A DNA stretch of 64,000 nt, from assembly GCF_013409255.1 (NCBI RefSeq), contig NZ_JACCAS010000001.1:1612001-1676000 (forward strand), given 5' to 3'. The position numbers and the translations under genes were made by a program. The DNA comes from Paraburkholderia bryophila. GTDB taxonomy: Bacteria; Pseudomonadota; Gammaproteobacteria; Burkholderiales; Burkholderiaceae. Positions 27,199 through 35,805 of the stretch are shown piece by piece. The notes beneath the pieces were generated by a model. It had not been told where the DNA came from. It did not search any database and was given only the letters and a program-made list of their open reading frames with translations. Positions within the stretch are counted from its first letter, which is position 1. The number at the start of each line of letters is the position of its first letter.

Positions 27199-28221
27199 TT
27201 AATGCCCCAACCCGCTCGCTGCGATCTGCTGCTCCACGTACTGCGCGAATAGCGCATGCACATGCGTCGTCGGATGCAGGTCGTCGGCGAACATGTACGT
27301 CTGATCGGCATTGGCCGTCGTGTAAGTAGCCGGCGAGCACAGCAAGGATGTGTCGTCGGGCGTCTTCGACGGATCGCAGGCCATGGCGGTGTTCGACACC
27401 GTGAAGCCGTAGCTCTGAAAGTTCGCGATGATCCCGTTCAGCCAGGTATAAGCGTCGACCGAGATCACCTTGCCTTGCAGCCCATTGGCTTGCAACGCCG
27501 TGGTGAGGTCGCTGTTGAAGAGCTGCGACAACTGGGTCAGGTTAGCGCCGCCGTCAGGCTGGGCGAGCCCTTTGGGCGACAGTCCGATATTCGGCAGGTT
27601 GACCACCACCACGTGCGTCGCGCCATTCCCCACGATCTCTCCAACGATCTGCGCGAGCGCCGCAGCTGCCGTCTGCACGACCGGTGCGGCGCTCGGCAGC
27701 GTGCCCGCGCGCAGCACGTCGTTCGCGCCGGCCCATACGAGCACCAACTGGTTCGCATTGAAGCTCGTGTGGGCGCTCAGATAGCTCCCAACCTGCTGAT
27801 TGACCGGCATCTCGACGTTGCCGATCACAGCGGTCAGGAAGTCGTACTGATCGGCCGGCGTCGCCACCGTCGAGCCGCCTTGCGCGTAGCCCAAGCCACT
27901 CTGCGGACTCAGTTCATGCGTGAGGTTGATCGTGAATGCCGCGGTCAGCGTGTTGCCGTAGTACTGCGCAACATTCTGAGTCCACACCTGCCCGGGATTG
28001 GTCGTGAAGCGTCCGCCGCCCACCGCACTCGCGACCGGCGCATAGGTGCCGACATCCGAAAGACTGTCGCCAAACGACACCACCTGCAACGTGACGCCAC
28101 CCGCCGGCGGCGTCGTGCTGCTGCCGCTCGAACCGCCACCGCTCCCGCCCCCGCAGCCGGTCAGAAAGAAAATCGCGCTGGTAAAAATTGCAGCGCATAG
28201 CGTTTGCTGAAATCCTTTCAT
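27199..28221 (-). CDS. GDSL/SGNH-family lipoprotein esterase
   Basis: A 340-residue exported hydrolase. The signal peptide ends in a lipobox with Cys23 (FFLTGCGGG) followed by a Gly/Ser linker. The SGNH blocks are visible: FGDSLSDVGTY with nucleophile Ser53, the GAND block (VWAGANDVL), and DDLHPT with the catalytic Asp-x-x-His near the C-terminus. Family members are lipases, esterases or phospholipases; the likely place is the outer membrane. Substrate unknown. An upstream in-frame start adds residues unlike a signal peptide, so MKGFQQ was chosen. Confidence 0.9.
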   Translation of the reverse strand: MKGFQQTLCAAIFTSAIFFLTGCGGGSGGGSSGSSTTPPAGGVTLQVVSFGDSLSDVGTYAPVASAVGGGRFTTNPGQVWTQNVAQYYGNTLTAAFTINLTHELSPQSGLGYAQGGSTVATPADQYDFLTAVIGNVEMPVNQQVGSYLSAHTSFNANQLVLVWAGANDVLRAGTLPSAAPVVQTAAAALAQIVGEIVGNGATHVVVVNLPNIGLSPKGLAQPDGGANLTQLSQLFNSDLTTALQANGLQGKVISVDAYTWLNGIIANFQSYGFTVSNTAMACDPSKTPDDTSLLCSPATYTTANADQTYMFADDLHPTTHVHALFAQYVEQQIAASGLGH

Positions 28222-28370
28222 GTCGACTCCCTGCTGATCGGTCGGGCTGATGCGAGTATGCGCACGGCGCGGCGTATCGGCTGCCGCACATTGCACTGAC
28301 TAGAGTTCGCTAGTTGGAGCAAGAAGCATGCGCCGACATGGGCGGACTCAATGCACCCCGATTTTTCTCG

Positions 28371-28400
28371 TTGACCTCGGCCAGCCGACAGGCGTATAAC
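28371..28400 (+). promoter_or_regulatory. Sigma-70 promoter of the ribbon-helix-helix regulator
   Basis: TTGACC (28371-28376) and TATAAC (28395-28400) are separated by 18 bases. Transcription would start near 28407, giving a leader of about 45 bases. Repeated operator-like sites begin right after the -10. Confidence 0.7.
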
Positions 28401-28440
28401 CATCCCATTGGATGGTAATGGGATTCCAATCGGATTCCAA
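28401..28440 (+). promoter_or_regulatory. Repeated operator-like sites next to the promoter
   Basis: GGATTCCAA occurs twice in direct repeat (28421-28429 and 28432-28440) with an 11-base period, close to one DNA turn, and an inverted half-site TTGGAT lies at 28408-28413. Side-by-side sites on one face are typical for ribbon-helix-helix dimers, so the regulator encoded directly downstream may repress itself. Confidence 0.6.
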
Positions 28441-28451
28441 ACGGAGTATGA

Positions 28452-28877
28452 ATGCCTAAGCTCAACCTCGTCGATACCTCGCGCCCGAAAGGCGGCGAGA
28501 CCGAAAAGATCACCATCAATCTCGGCCCGGTCGACCTCGGACAGATCGATCTGCTGGTCGAAGAAGGCTTTTATTCGAACCGCACCGACCTGATTCGCAC
28601 GGCGATCCGCAATCAGCTCGCGGTGCATGCGCAGGTCGTCACGGAAACCGTGACGCGCCGCGCGATGGTGCTTGGCCTGCAGCATTTTTCGCGGCGCGAT
28701 CTCGAAGCCGCGCAGGCCGCGCATGAGCAATTCGACATTCACGTGCTCGGCCTCGCCAGCATCGCCGCCGATGTCCCGCCGGAACTCGCGGCAGCCACGA
28801 TCGCGTCCGTGGTGGTGCTCGGTGCGTTTCACGCGTCGCCCGCGGTCAAGGCGGCGCTCGCGGGCCGCATCAGCTAG
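28452..28877 (+). CDS. CopG-type ribbon-helix-helix transcription regulator
   Basis: A 141-residue protein. Residues 18-56 form a ribbon-helix-helix domain: strand EKITINLGPVDLG, then two helices QIDLLVEEGF and NRTDLIRTAIRNQL. The C-terminal 80 residues (DIHVLGLASIAADVPPELAAATIASVVVLGAFHAS) are hydrophobic and probably dimerise or bind a ligand. No metal-binding motif like NikR is evident. It precedes a PHB-depolymerase-type esterase by 96 bases in the same direction, so it may control that gene and itself. Confidence 0.85.
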   Translation: MPKLNLVDTSRPKGGETEKITINLGPVDLGQIDLLVEEGFYSNRTDLIRTAIRNQLAVHAQVVTETVTRRAMVLGLQHFSRRDLEAAQAAHEQFDIHVLGLASIAADVPPELAAATIASVVVLGAFHASPAVKAALAGRIS

Positions 28878-28973
28878 GCGAGCTTTTCGATAGATAGATT
28901 GATTGCATGGCGTAGCCAGCGGCGCTCGTCCCGAGCCTCGCTCACGCCTCAACGCAGGCCAACGCAAACCATC

Positions 28974-30188
28974 ATGAAAGTGAACGACGATTTTTTGAAG
29001 TCGATGAAAGAAGCCTTCGACCTGTTGCGCACGAAAGGCCCCAAGGAAGCCACCGCCGCCGTTCAACGAGCGCTCGCGGGCGGCAAAGGCCATGACAGCG
29101 GACACGGCAGCGGACACAGTGGCGGCGACAGTGGCGGCAACGCCAGCAACAGCGCACAACAGGCGCAGGCCGGACAACCCAACTCCACGCCCCCCAACAC
29201 GCAACCGAACATGCCCCGCAGCCCAGGCGAATGGACCCAGGCGTGGAGCAACGCCTACGCTCAAACTCAAGCGCACCCAACTCCCCACTCCCAAGCCGAC
29301 ACCACGATCGACGCCGACGCGCCCGGCGTCTTCAGCACGCACACGTTCAGCAATCACGCGGGCCAACGCGGCTACAAGCTGTACGTGCCGGCGGTCTATA
29401 ACGGCGCCCCTCTGCCGCTGATCGTCATGCTGCACGGCTGCACGCAGAACGCCGACGACTTCGCCGCCGGCACACGCATGAACGAACTGGCGGAGCGTCG
29501 CGGCTTCCTCGTCGTCTATCCGAATCAATCGCAGGCGGCGAATCATTCGACGTGCTGGAACTGGTTCAAGCCGGAGGATCAGCAGCGCGATCAGGGCGAA
29601 CCGTCGCTGATCGCCGGCATCACGCGCGAGGTGATGGCGCGCTATCGCGTGGATCCGGCGCGAGTGTATGTCGCGGGTCTGTCAGCAGGCGGTGCGATGG
29701 CGGACATCATGCTGACCACGTCGCCCGATCTGTACGCCGCCGCCGGTGTGCATTCGGGTCTGGCCTACGGCAGCGCGAAGGGCCTGCCCTCAGCGCTCGC
29801 CGCAATGAAAGGCGGCATCAGCGGGCAACGTCACCGCACTCACGCCGCGCCGCAACGTCCGCTGATCGTGTTTCATGGCGATGCGGATCAGGCCGTGCAT
29901 CCGTCGAATGGGATCGCACTCGTCGCGCCGTTCGATGCGAGCGCCACGGATATCACCGCAAGTACTGTCTCCGCCGCTCAATCAGACACCACCCGCGCGA
30001 CCCACGCACAGCGTCGCTATACCGTGCAGCGCCGGCTCGCCGCGAACGGCGTCGAAGCGGAGTACTGGACGATTCATGGCGCGGGCCATGCGTGGTCCGG
30101 CGGCAGTCCGCGCGGCACGTACACGGACCCGTCGGGCCCCGACGCCGCCGCGGAAATGGTGCGATTCTTCCTCGCTCATCCACGGTAA
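28974..30188 (+). CDS. PHB-depolymerase-family esterase
   Basis: A 404-residue alpha/beta hydrolase of the esterase-PHB-depolymerase family. After a helical N-terminal 37 residues comes a Gly/His/Ser-rich linker (about 38-105), then the catalytic domain: IVMLHGCTQNADDFAAGTRMNELA, nucleophile in GLSAGGAMA, Asp in FHGDADQAVHP and His in HGAGHAWSGG. No signal peptide is evident. Members cleave polyhydroxybutyrate-like polyesters, feruloyl or other esters. The start MKVNDDFLKS was preferred over a longer basic extension. Confidence 0.9.
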   Translation: MKVNDDFLKSMKEAFDLLRTKGPKEATAAVQRALAGGKGHDSGHGSGHSGGDSGGNASNSAQQAQAGQPNSTPPNTQPNMPRSPGEWTQAWSNAYAQTQAHPTPHSQADTTIDADAPGVFSTHTFSNHAGQRGYKLYVPAVYNGAPLPLIVMLHGCTQNADDFAAGTRMNELAERRGFLVVYPNQSQAANHSTCWNWFKPEDQQRDQGEPSLIAGITREVMARYRVDPARVYVAGLSAGGAMADIMLTTSPDLYAAAGVHSGLAYGSAKGLPSALAAMKGGISGQRHRTHAAPQRPLIVFHGDADQAVHPSNGIALVAPFDASATDITASTVSAAQSDTTRATHAQRRYTVQRRLAANGVEAEYWTIHGAGHAWSGGSPRGTYTDPSGPDAAAEMVRFFLAHPR

Positions 30189-30318
30189 CGGTGAGTGGCA
30201 GCGTTAAGCGGTGGCGATAAGAAGCAACGATAACGACAACACCAAACGCCGCGCGCCGCCGCCAGCGCCGCACCACACCCGCTATGCGAAAATGCCCTAT
30301 ACCGTTCGTGGAGCCCGC

Positions 30319-32727
30319 ATGGCAGACCTCACATCTTCCGTGTCTTCGAGCCTTGAAGACAACTGCGCAAGAGAACCCATCCACATTCCCGGCGGCATCC
30401 AGCCGCACGGCTTTCTGTTCAGCCTCGCCGCCGATGGCACCGTGCTGCAGGTCAGCGCGAATATCGCCGCCATCACCGGCATGCCGCCCGAGCGCGCCCT
30501 CGGCGCACCGGCCGCACAGCTCGTCGGCGACGCATGGGCCGCGCGCATTGTCGAAGCGTTAGGCACGCATCAGGAAGACGGCCTTCCGCTTTATCTCGGC
30601 TCCATGAGCGACCCGCGCGCGCGCCGCGCCGGCACGCAGCCTTCGCACGGAGCCGACACGCCAGACATGCCAGACACGCCGTTCGCGGTGATCGTGCATC
30701 GTCATCAGGACATTGCGATCGTCGAACTGGAACCGGCGCGCGGCACGCTCGACGTGTTCTCGTCGATGTACCCGCTGGTGCGCACGTTCATCAACCGTCT
30801 GCAAGAGGTGGACAGCGTCGACGGCCTCGCGCAGTTGGCCGCCGACGAGGTGCAGCGCATCACCGGCTTCGGCCGCACGCTGGTCTACAACTTCGACGAA
30901 GCCGGCAGCGGGCACGTGATCGCCGAACATCTCGAACCGGGCTACGCGTCCTATCTCGGCCAACGCTTCCCCGGCTCCGACATTCCCGCACAAGCGCGTG
31001 CGCTTTATGTGCGCAACCGCATCCGTCTGATCGCCGACGCCGACTATCAGGCCGCGCCGCTCGTGCCGCCGTTGCATCCATCGACGGGTCGGCCCACCGA
31101 TCTCACCTACGCGTCGCTGCGCAGCGTCTCGCCGGTCCACGTGCAGTACATGAAGAACATGGGCACGCTGTCGTCGATGTCGATGTCGATCGTGGTGCGC
31201 GGCAAACTGTGGGGACTGATCTCCTGCCACCACGACAGCGCGCGGGTGCCGCCGTTCGAAGTGCGCAGCGCGTGCGAGCACATCGCGCAGGTGCTGTCGC
31301 TGCAAATCGAAGCGAAAGAAGCCCACGCCGAATCCGAATATCGCCTCGCACTGCGCCGCACGCTCGCGCGCTCGCTCGCCGCGATGGCCAACACGGACAG
31401 CTTCGCCGACGCGCTCGTCAACGCACCCAAAGATCTGCTCGGGCTGACCGCGTCGGACGGCGCGGCGATCATCTTCGACGGACGCATTCTGCTGGTCGGC
31501 GCCACGCCGCCCGAAGCGGCCGTGGCCAGGCTCGTCGAATGGCTCGACACCCAGGTCGACGACACTTTCGCCACCGACTCGCTCGCCACCGCATGCCCGG
31601 TTCTGCCGGCTCATCCGGACTACGCCGGCCTGCTCGCCGTCTCGATCTCGAAGCTGTTTCGCAACTACGTGCTGTGGTTTCGCGAGGAGGTCGTGCAGAC
31701 CATCCAGTGGGCCGGCGACCCGCGCGCGAAACTGGCCGGGCTCGCCGATTCGCTGTCGCCGCGCAAGAGCTTCGACGTCTGGACCGACACGGTGCGGGGC
31801 CATTCGCTCGCGTGGCGTCCTGCCGAACTCGAAATCGCGCTCGAATTCCGCACCGCGCTGCTCGGTATCGTGCTGCGCCGCGCCGAGGAACTCGCGCAAC
31901 TGGCGCTCGAACTCGGGCGCGCGAACAAGGAGCTCGAAGGGTTTTCATACACGGTGTCGCACGATCTGCGCGCACCGTTGCGGCATATCGTCGGCTTCGC
32001 CGATCTGCTGCGCGATATGGAGAGCGAGCGCCTGTCCGAACGCGGCCGGCATTTCGTCGAGCGGATCCTGTCGTCGGCGCGCTTCGGCGGCAAACTGGTC
32101 GACGATCTGCTTGCCTTCTCGCAGATGGGCCGCGCGGCGCTGCGTGCGCAATCGGTCGAGCTGACGCAGATGGTCAACGCGCTGATCGCCGACGAAGCGA
32201 AAGAGGCCGCGCCACGCGAGATCGCCTGGCATGTCGGCCGACTCGGCCACGTCACCGCCGACGCGGTTTTACTGCACGTGGTGCTCCGAAACCTGATTGA
32301 GAACGCGGTAAAATTCACGTCCACCTGCGAGCATGCCGTGATCGAAATCGGCCGTTATCCGGGCGAAGCGGAACTCGCCGGTCAAGACGTTTTCTTCGTC
32401 AAAGATAACGGTGTCGGCTTCGATATGCGCTACGTCGACAAACTCTTCGGCGTGTTTCAACGGCTGCATCGCGTCGAAGAATTTCCCGGTACGGGCATTG
32501 GGCTTGCTGGTGTCAAACGCATCGTCGAACGGCACGGTGGAAAAACGTGGGCCGTCGGCGAAATCGGTCAGGGCGCGGCACTGTATTTCTCGCTGCCGCA
32601 GGTGTTCATTGCCGACGCCAGCCAGGGCGAGGAGTCCGCGGCGGCGGCGGTGGCGCGGCTGACCGCGTTGTCGCCGGGCAAGCGCTTCCGCCCGGTGCCG
32701 AAGGAGTCGAAAGATGAACCGAAATGA
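30319..32727 (+). CDS. bphP: Bacteriophytochrome histidine kinase
   Basis: An 802-residue red/far-red photoreceptor kinase. PAS-GAF-PHY core: Cys16 before EPIHIPGGIQPHG is the expected biliverdin attachment site; the GAF domain has PGSDIPAQARALY with Asp221, and His274 in SPVHVQYMKNMG; the PHY tongue motif is PRKSF (481-485). Then HisKA with His548 in YTVSHDLRAPL and an ATPase domain (NLIENAVKF, DNGVGFDM, GTGIGLAGVKRI). The biliverdin source is probably the haem oxygenase gene at 34943-35611. It overlaps the response regulator gene by 14 bases. The start was chosen so that the N-terminus fits the family. Confidence 0.96.
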   Translation: MADLTSSVSSSLEDNCAREPIHIPGGIQPHGFLFSLAADGTVLQVSANIAAITGMPPERALGAPAAQLVGDAWAARIVEALGTHQEDGLPLYLGSMSDPRARRAGTQPSHGADTPDMPDTPFAVIVHRHQDIAIVELEPARGTLDVFSSMYPLVRTFINRLQEVDSVDGLAQLAADEVQRITGFGRTLVYNFDEAGSGHVIAEHLEPGYASYLGQRFPGSDIPAQARALYVRNRIRLIADADYQAAPLVPPLHPSTGRPTDLTYASLRSVSPVHVQYMKNMGTLSSMSMSIVVRGKLWGLISCHHDSARVPPFEVRSACEHIAQVLSLQIEAKEAHAESEYRLALRRTLARSLAAMANTDSFADALVNAPKDLLGLTASDGAAIIFDGRILLVGATPPEAAVARLVEWLDTQVDDTFATDSLATACPVLPAHPDYAGLLAVSISKLFRNYVLWFREEVVQTIQWAGDPRAKLAGLADSLSPRKSFDVWTDTVRGHSLAWRPAELEIALEFRTALLGIVLRRAEELAQLALELGRANKELEGFSYTVSHDLRAPLRHIVGFADLLRDMESERLSERGRHFVERILSSARFGGKLVDDLLAFSQMGRAALRAQSVELTQMVNALIADEAKEAAPREIAWHVGRLGHVTADAVLLHVVLRNLIENAVKFTSTCEHAVIEIGRYPGEAELAGQDVFFVKDNGVGFDMRYVDKLFGVFQRLHRVEEFPGTGIGLAGVKRIVERHGGKTWAVGEIGQGAALYFSLPQVFIADASQGEESAAAAVARLTALSPGKRFRPVPKESKDEPK

Positions 32728-33175
32728 AGGAAACAGCGTGCTACGACCGATCCTGCTAGTAGAAGACAATCCGAACGACGTTGAACTCACGCTGATCGCG
32801 CTGGAGAAAACGCGCCTCGCCAATCCGGTCGTGTCGTTGCGCGATGGTGCGGAAGCGCTGCAATATTTGCGCCGTGAAGGGCAATGGGCGGATCGGTCGG
32901 AAGAAAATCCGGCGGTGATTCTGCTCGACAAGAAACTGCCGAAGATCGACGGTCACGAAGTGTTGAAGGCCGTGCGCGGTGACGATAATCTGAAGCGGAT
33001 TCCGGTGGTGATGCTGACGTCGTCGCGTGAGGAAAGCGACCTGCTGCGCAGCTACGATCTCGGCGTGAATGCCTACGTGGTGAAACCGGTCGCGTTCGAC
33101 GACTTCATGGCCGCGATCAACGACCTCGGCATGTTCTGGGCGGTGCTGAACGAACCGCCGCCGTATCCTCGTTAA
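32714..33175 (+). CDS. Single-domain response regulator (phytochrome-partner type)
   Basis: A 153-residue stand-alone receiver of the Rcp1 type. Acidic residues Glu17/Asp18 (LLVEDNPND), phospho-acceptor Asp72 in ILLDKKLPKIDG, Thr102 and Lys124 (VVKPV) are present; no output domain follows. It overlaps the end of bphP by 14 bases, so it is the likely target of the phytochrome kinase. Downstream output is unknown; it may signal by protein contact. Confidence 0.93.
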   Translation: MNRNEGNSVLRPILLVEDNPNDVELTLIALEKTRLANPVVSLRDGAEALQYLRREGQWADRSEENPAVILLDKKLPKIDGHEVLKAVRGDDNLKRIPVVMLTSSREESDLLRSYDLGVNAYVVKPVAFDDFMAAINDLGMFWAVLNEPPPYPR

Positions 33176-33217
33176 GCGCGTTTGTGCGGTTGCGTGGTTA
33201 AGGGGTTGAGCACCGCA

Positions 33218-33254
33218 CGCTGAGCGCGCCGCGGTTTGCGCGCACCGCTCAGCG
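33218..33254. terminator. Stem-loop between convergent genes
   Basis: CGCTGAGCG (33218-33226) and CGCTCAGCG (33246-33254) are perfect 9-base arms around a 19-base loop, at the junction of the two convergent light-signalling operons. No T-run follows, so it may only be an RNA-end stabiliser. Confidence 0.35.
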
Positions 33255-34922
33255 GTACACCGGCAGTCTGACCCGGAACGTCGCGCCCTGCCCCAACCCC
33301 GGACTCTCGGCCACGATCGTGCCGCCGTGCAGATCCACGAGATTCTTCACCAGCCACAATCCCAGACCCAAACCCGCCACACGTCCGGAGCCTTCCGGAC
33401 TGAACTGCTGGAAGCGCTCGAAAATCCGCTCCAGCGATTCCCCATCCAGACCCAAACCCGTATCGCGCACCGCCAGTTCGACGCGCTCGCCTTCGGCTCG
33501 CACCGACAGCGTGACGCTCCCCTTCGGGCAGAACTTCACCGCGTTCGACACGAGATTCCAGACCACCTGCTTCATGCGACTTTCGTCGGCGAGCACCATC
33601 GCGGACGTGAGGTCGTCCGCGATCAGTTGCAGGCCCTTGGCTTCGGCATGCATGCGCATGTCTTCGGCGATGATGCCGGCCAGCGCGCCGAGGTCGACCG
33701 GCTGCAGATTGACCGACAGTTTGCCCGTCACGATCGCGCCGCTGTCGAGCAGATCGTCGACCATGTGCGAGAGCTGGCGCGCGTTGCGTCGGATGACGTC
33801 GGTAGCGCGCGTGACATGCGACGGGTCCGCCGCGCGCTGCAGCAGATCGGTCCACGACAGAATCGCGGACAGCGGCGAGCGCAGTTCGTGGCTGACGGTG
33901 GTGACGAAATGGTCCATAGCCATCGCGAGACGTTCGCTATGTTCGCGCGCGCGTTTCTCCGACGCGGCGATTTCCCGCTGCTCCAGTTCCACTTCCTTGC
34001 GCGCGGTGATGTCGAGCGTGAAGCCGATCACCGAACTCAGCGTGTTGTCGGGCGAAAACCGGCCGACGCCGCGCACCAGAATCCAGCGGATCTCTCCGCT
34101 CGCCCAGCCGACCCGGTAGTCGACGTCGAAATGCTCGTGGCTGGCGAGACCCTGATGCATCGCCTCGCGCACGCGATCACGGTCGTCGGGATGCACGATC
34201 TCTTCGAGCAGGCGCTGTTCGGTGAGCTCCGAAGTCGCCCCTAAACCGAGGTTGCTCTTGCACTGATCGGTGCATTCGATCAGGCCGGTCGCGGGGTCGA
34301 GTTCCCATGCGCCGAGTTGCGAAAACGCGAGCGCCAGATGAAAGCGCTCCTGGTGTTCGCGCAACTGGGCCTTGGCTTCGTCGGCGAGAAGGAGACGCAA
34401 TTGCGCCTGTGAGCGCAGCTTGGCGCGCTCGCGCTGGTCGCGCTCGTAGTCGGACACGCCCTCCGTAACTTCGCTGACGCGCAGCGCAATCTGGCCGCCC
34501 TGCCCGCCTGGTCCATTGCGCGCGCCCAGCAGGCTCGCCTTGATCTTCCAGTAACGCGGCACATCGTGCGGCGCATCGCTGCCGCTGTCCTTGCCGTTGT
34601 CGCCGCGACGCGACTCCGGCATCTCATAGCGAAGCAGCGGCGACCATTTCGCTTCGGCCGCCGACAAGTCGCGCAGCGCGCTACCTAGCCAGGCACGGCG
34701 CGCTTCGCGCTGTTCCACGGGACCGAACTGGTTGACGTCGAAAATCGATTGACCCAGCAAGTCGCTCAACGACTGTCCCATCAACGCGAGATAGCGCGCA
34801 TTGGCCAGCACGATCTCGTAACGATGATTGAGGATCAGATAAGCATCTGGCAACGACTCGAACGCGCTCGCCGCGTCGAACCGATGCGAAGGATGGGAGG
34901 GATTCTGGTGACGGCTATCCAT
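33249..34922 (-). CDS. PAS-domain sensor histidine kinase
   Basis: A 557-residue soluble kinase without membrane helices. Two PAS domains are visible, about 15-155 (FESLPDAYLILNHRYEIVLANARYLALMG) and 195-310 (PAS3-like, HPDDRDRVREAMHQG, ending DITARKEVE), then HisKA with His345 in TTVSHELRSPL and an ATPase domain (NLVSNAVKFCPKG, DTGLGLDG, GLGLGLWLVKNLV). It has no receiver domain. It lies 20 bases downstream of the haem oxygenase gene, so its input may be linked to haem, biliverdin or light; the signal itself is unknown. Confidence 0.92.
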   Translation of the reverse strand: MDSRHQNPSHPSHRFDAASAFESLPDAYLILNHRYEIVLANARYLALMGQSLSDLLGQSIFDVNQFGPVEQREARRAWLGSALRDLSAAEAKWSPLLRYEMPESRRGDNGKDSGSDAPHDVPRYWKIKASLLGARNGPGGQGGQIALRVSEVTEGVSDYERDQRERAKLRSQAQLRLLLADEAKAQLREHQERFHLALAFSQLGAWELDPATGLIECTDQCKSNLGLGATSELTEQRLLEEIVHPDDRDRVREAMHQGLASHEHFDVDYRVGWASGEIRWILVRGVGRFSPDNTLSSVIGFTLDITARKEVELEQREIAASEKRAREHSERLAMAMDHFVTTVSHELRSPLSAILSWTDLLQRAADPSHVTRATDVIRRNARQLSHMVDDLLDSGAIVTGKLSVNLQPVDLGALAGIIAEDMRMHAEAKGLQLIADDLTSAMVLADESRMKQVVWNLVSNAVKFCPKGSVTLSVRAEGERVELAVRDTGLGLDGESLERIFERFQQFSPEGSGRVAGLGLGLWLVKNLVDLHGGTIVAESPGLGQGATFRVRLPVYR

Positions 34923-34942
34923 AGGCGTATTCCGGGCGCGCT

Positions 34943-35611
34943 TCAATCGACGTTCGCGCAGGCCGCCGACGTGGGGCATTGCGCGAGTTCGATCAGACGG
35001 TCGAACGCATCGGCCGCGCCGCGGCACGCTTCGTCGATCGTGGCTGGCGTGTGGACGTCGGCCGACAGCGCGCGGATAAAGGCCTGCCAGCGTGCGCCAA
35101 GCGTCTCGCGGCCGACGGCGAGGTAACCGAGCGGATGCGGCGCGAGGCGGTCTTTCAGGCGCGCGTATAACACCGCGCCGCCGAGCTGCGATCCTTCGAT
35201 CACGTAGCAGACACCCCAACGATAAGCGGCGCTTTGCGTGCCACGCCATGCCTGCATGCGAACCGGCACCGTCACGTTAATGCGTTCGTCTTGCCCGCGA
35301 GCCGCTACGTGCGCGAGATCCGCGTCGATCAACGCAAGACGGTCGATGCGCGCAGGCAACGTAGACGCTTGCGGCCCGTCGTCGAAATGGTCGAGCCAGG
35401 CTTCGAGCGGTTTGAGCCAGTTGCGCAGTATCGCCAGATGCGCAAGATAATCGCGCAGCGCCACGCTCTCCACCGACAACGGCATGATCACGTGCAGCAG
35501 TTCATGACGCTCCGCGGTGGCGGCACGCAATGCGCCGAGCGCGACGTCTTTATCCGGCGACACGCGGTTGACGGATTCTGGTGTGTCGATCAAACGAGTC
35601 CGCTTCAACAT
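34943..35611 (-). CDS. bphO: Biliverdin-producing haem oxygenase
   Basis: A 222-residue haem oxygenase. The proximal-His helix is LRAATAERHELLH (His36 the expected ligand) and the distal helix signature is YVIEGSQLGGAVLY. It opens haem to biliverdin, CO and iron. Bacteriophytochromes use biliverdin as chromophore, and bphP lies 2.2 kb away on the other strand, so this is most likely the chromophore supplier; iron acquisition is the alternative. It heads an operon with the PAS kinase. The chosen ATG gives a normal family length. Confidence 0.92.
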   Translation of the reverse strand: MLKRTRLIDTPESVNRVSPDKDVALGALRAATAERHELLHVIMPLSVESVALRDYLAHLAILRNWLKPLEAWLDHFDDGPQASTLPARIDRLALIDADLAHVAARGQDERINVTVPVRMQAWRGTQSAAYRWGVCYVIEGSQLGGAVLYARLKDRLAPHPLGYLAVGRETLGARWQAFIRALSADVHTPATIDEACRGAADAFDRLIELAQCPTSAACANVD

Positions 35612-35627
35612 GATTGAGTAGCGAGTG

Positions 35628-35633
35628 ATTATA
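35628..35633 (-). promoter_or_regulatory. -10 element upstream of the haem oxygenase
   Basis: A perfect TATAAT lies 17 bases upstream of the start codon on the minus strand, implying a very short leader. The -35 area is GC-rich and non-consensus. The remaining gap up to 35805 shows only an alternating GTGCGCGCAC palindrome. Confidence 0.4.
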
Positions 35634-35805
35634 GGGGGACGTGCGCGCACGCGCGATAGGCCATTTGCACGGGGTGCTTTGCATGCGGCAGCGCGAGATC
35701 GCGGGCCAATTGCGGGCCAACTGTCGCGCGAAATCGCTCGTGTAGAGCCTGCACACCGCGCGCGAAACAGCATGCCGATCACGCGCGAACCAACCACACC
35801 GAACG

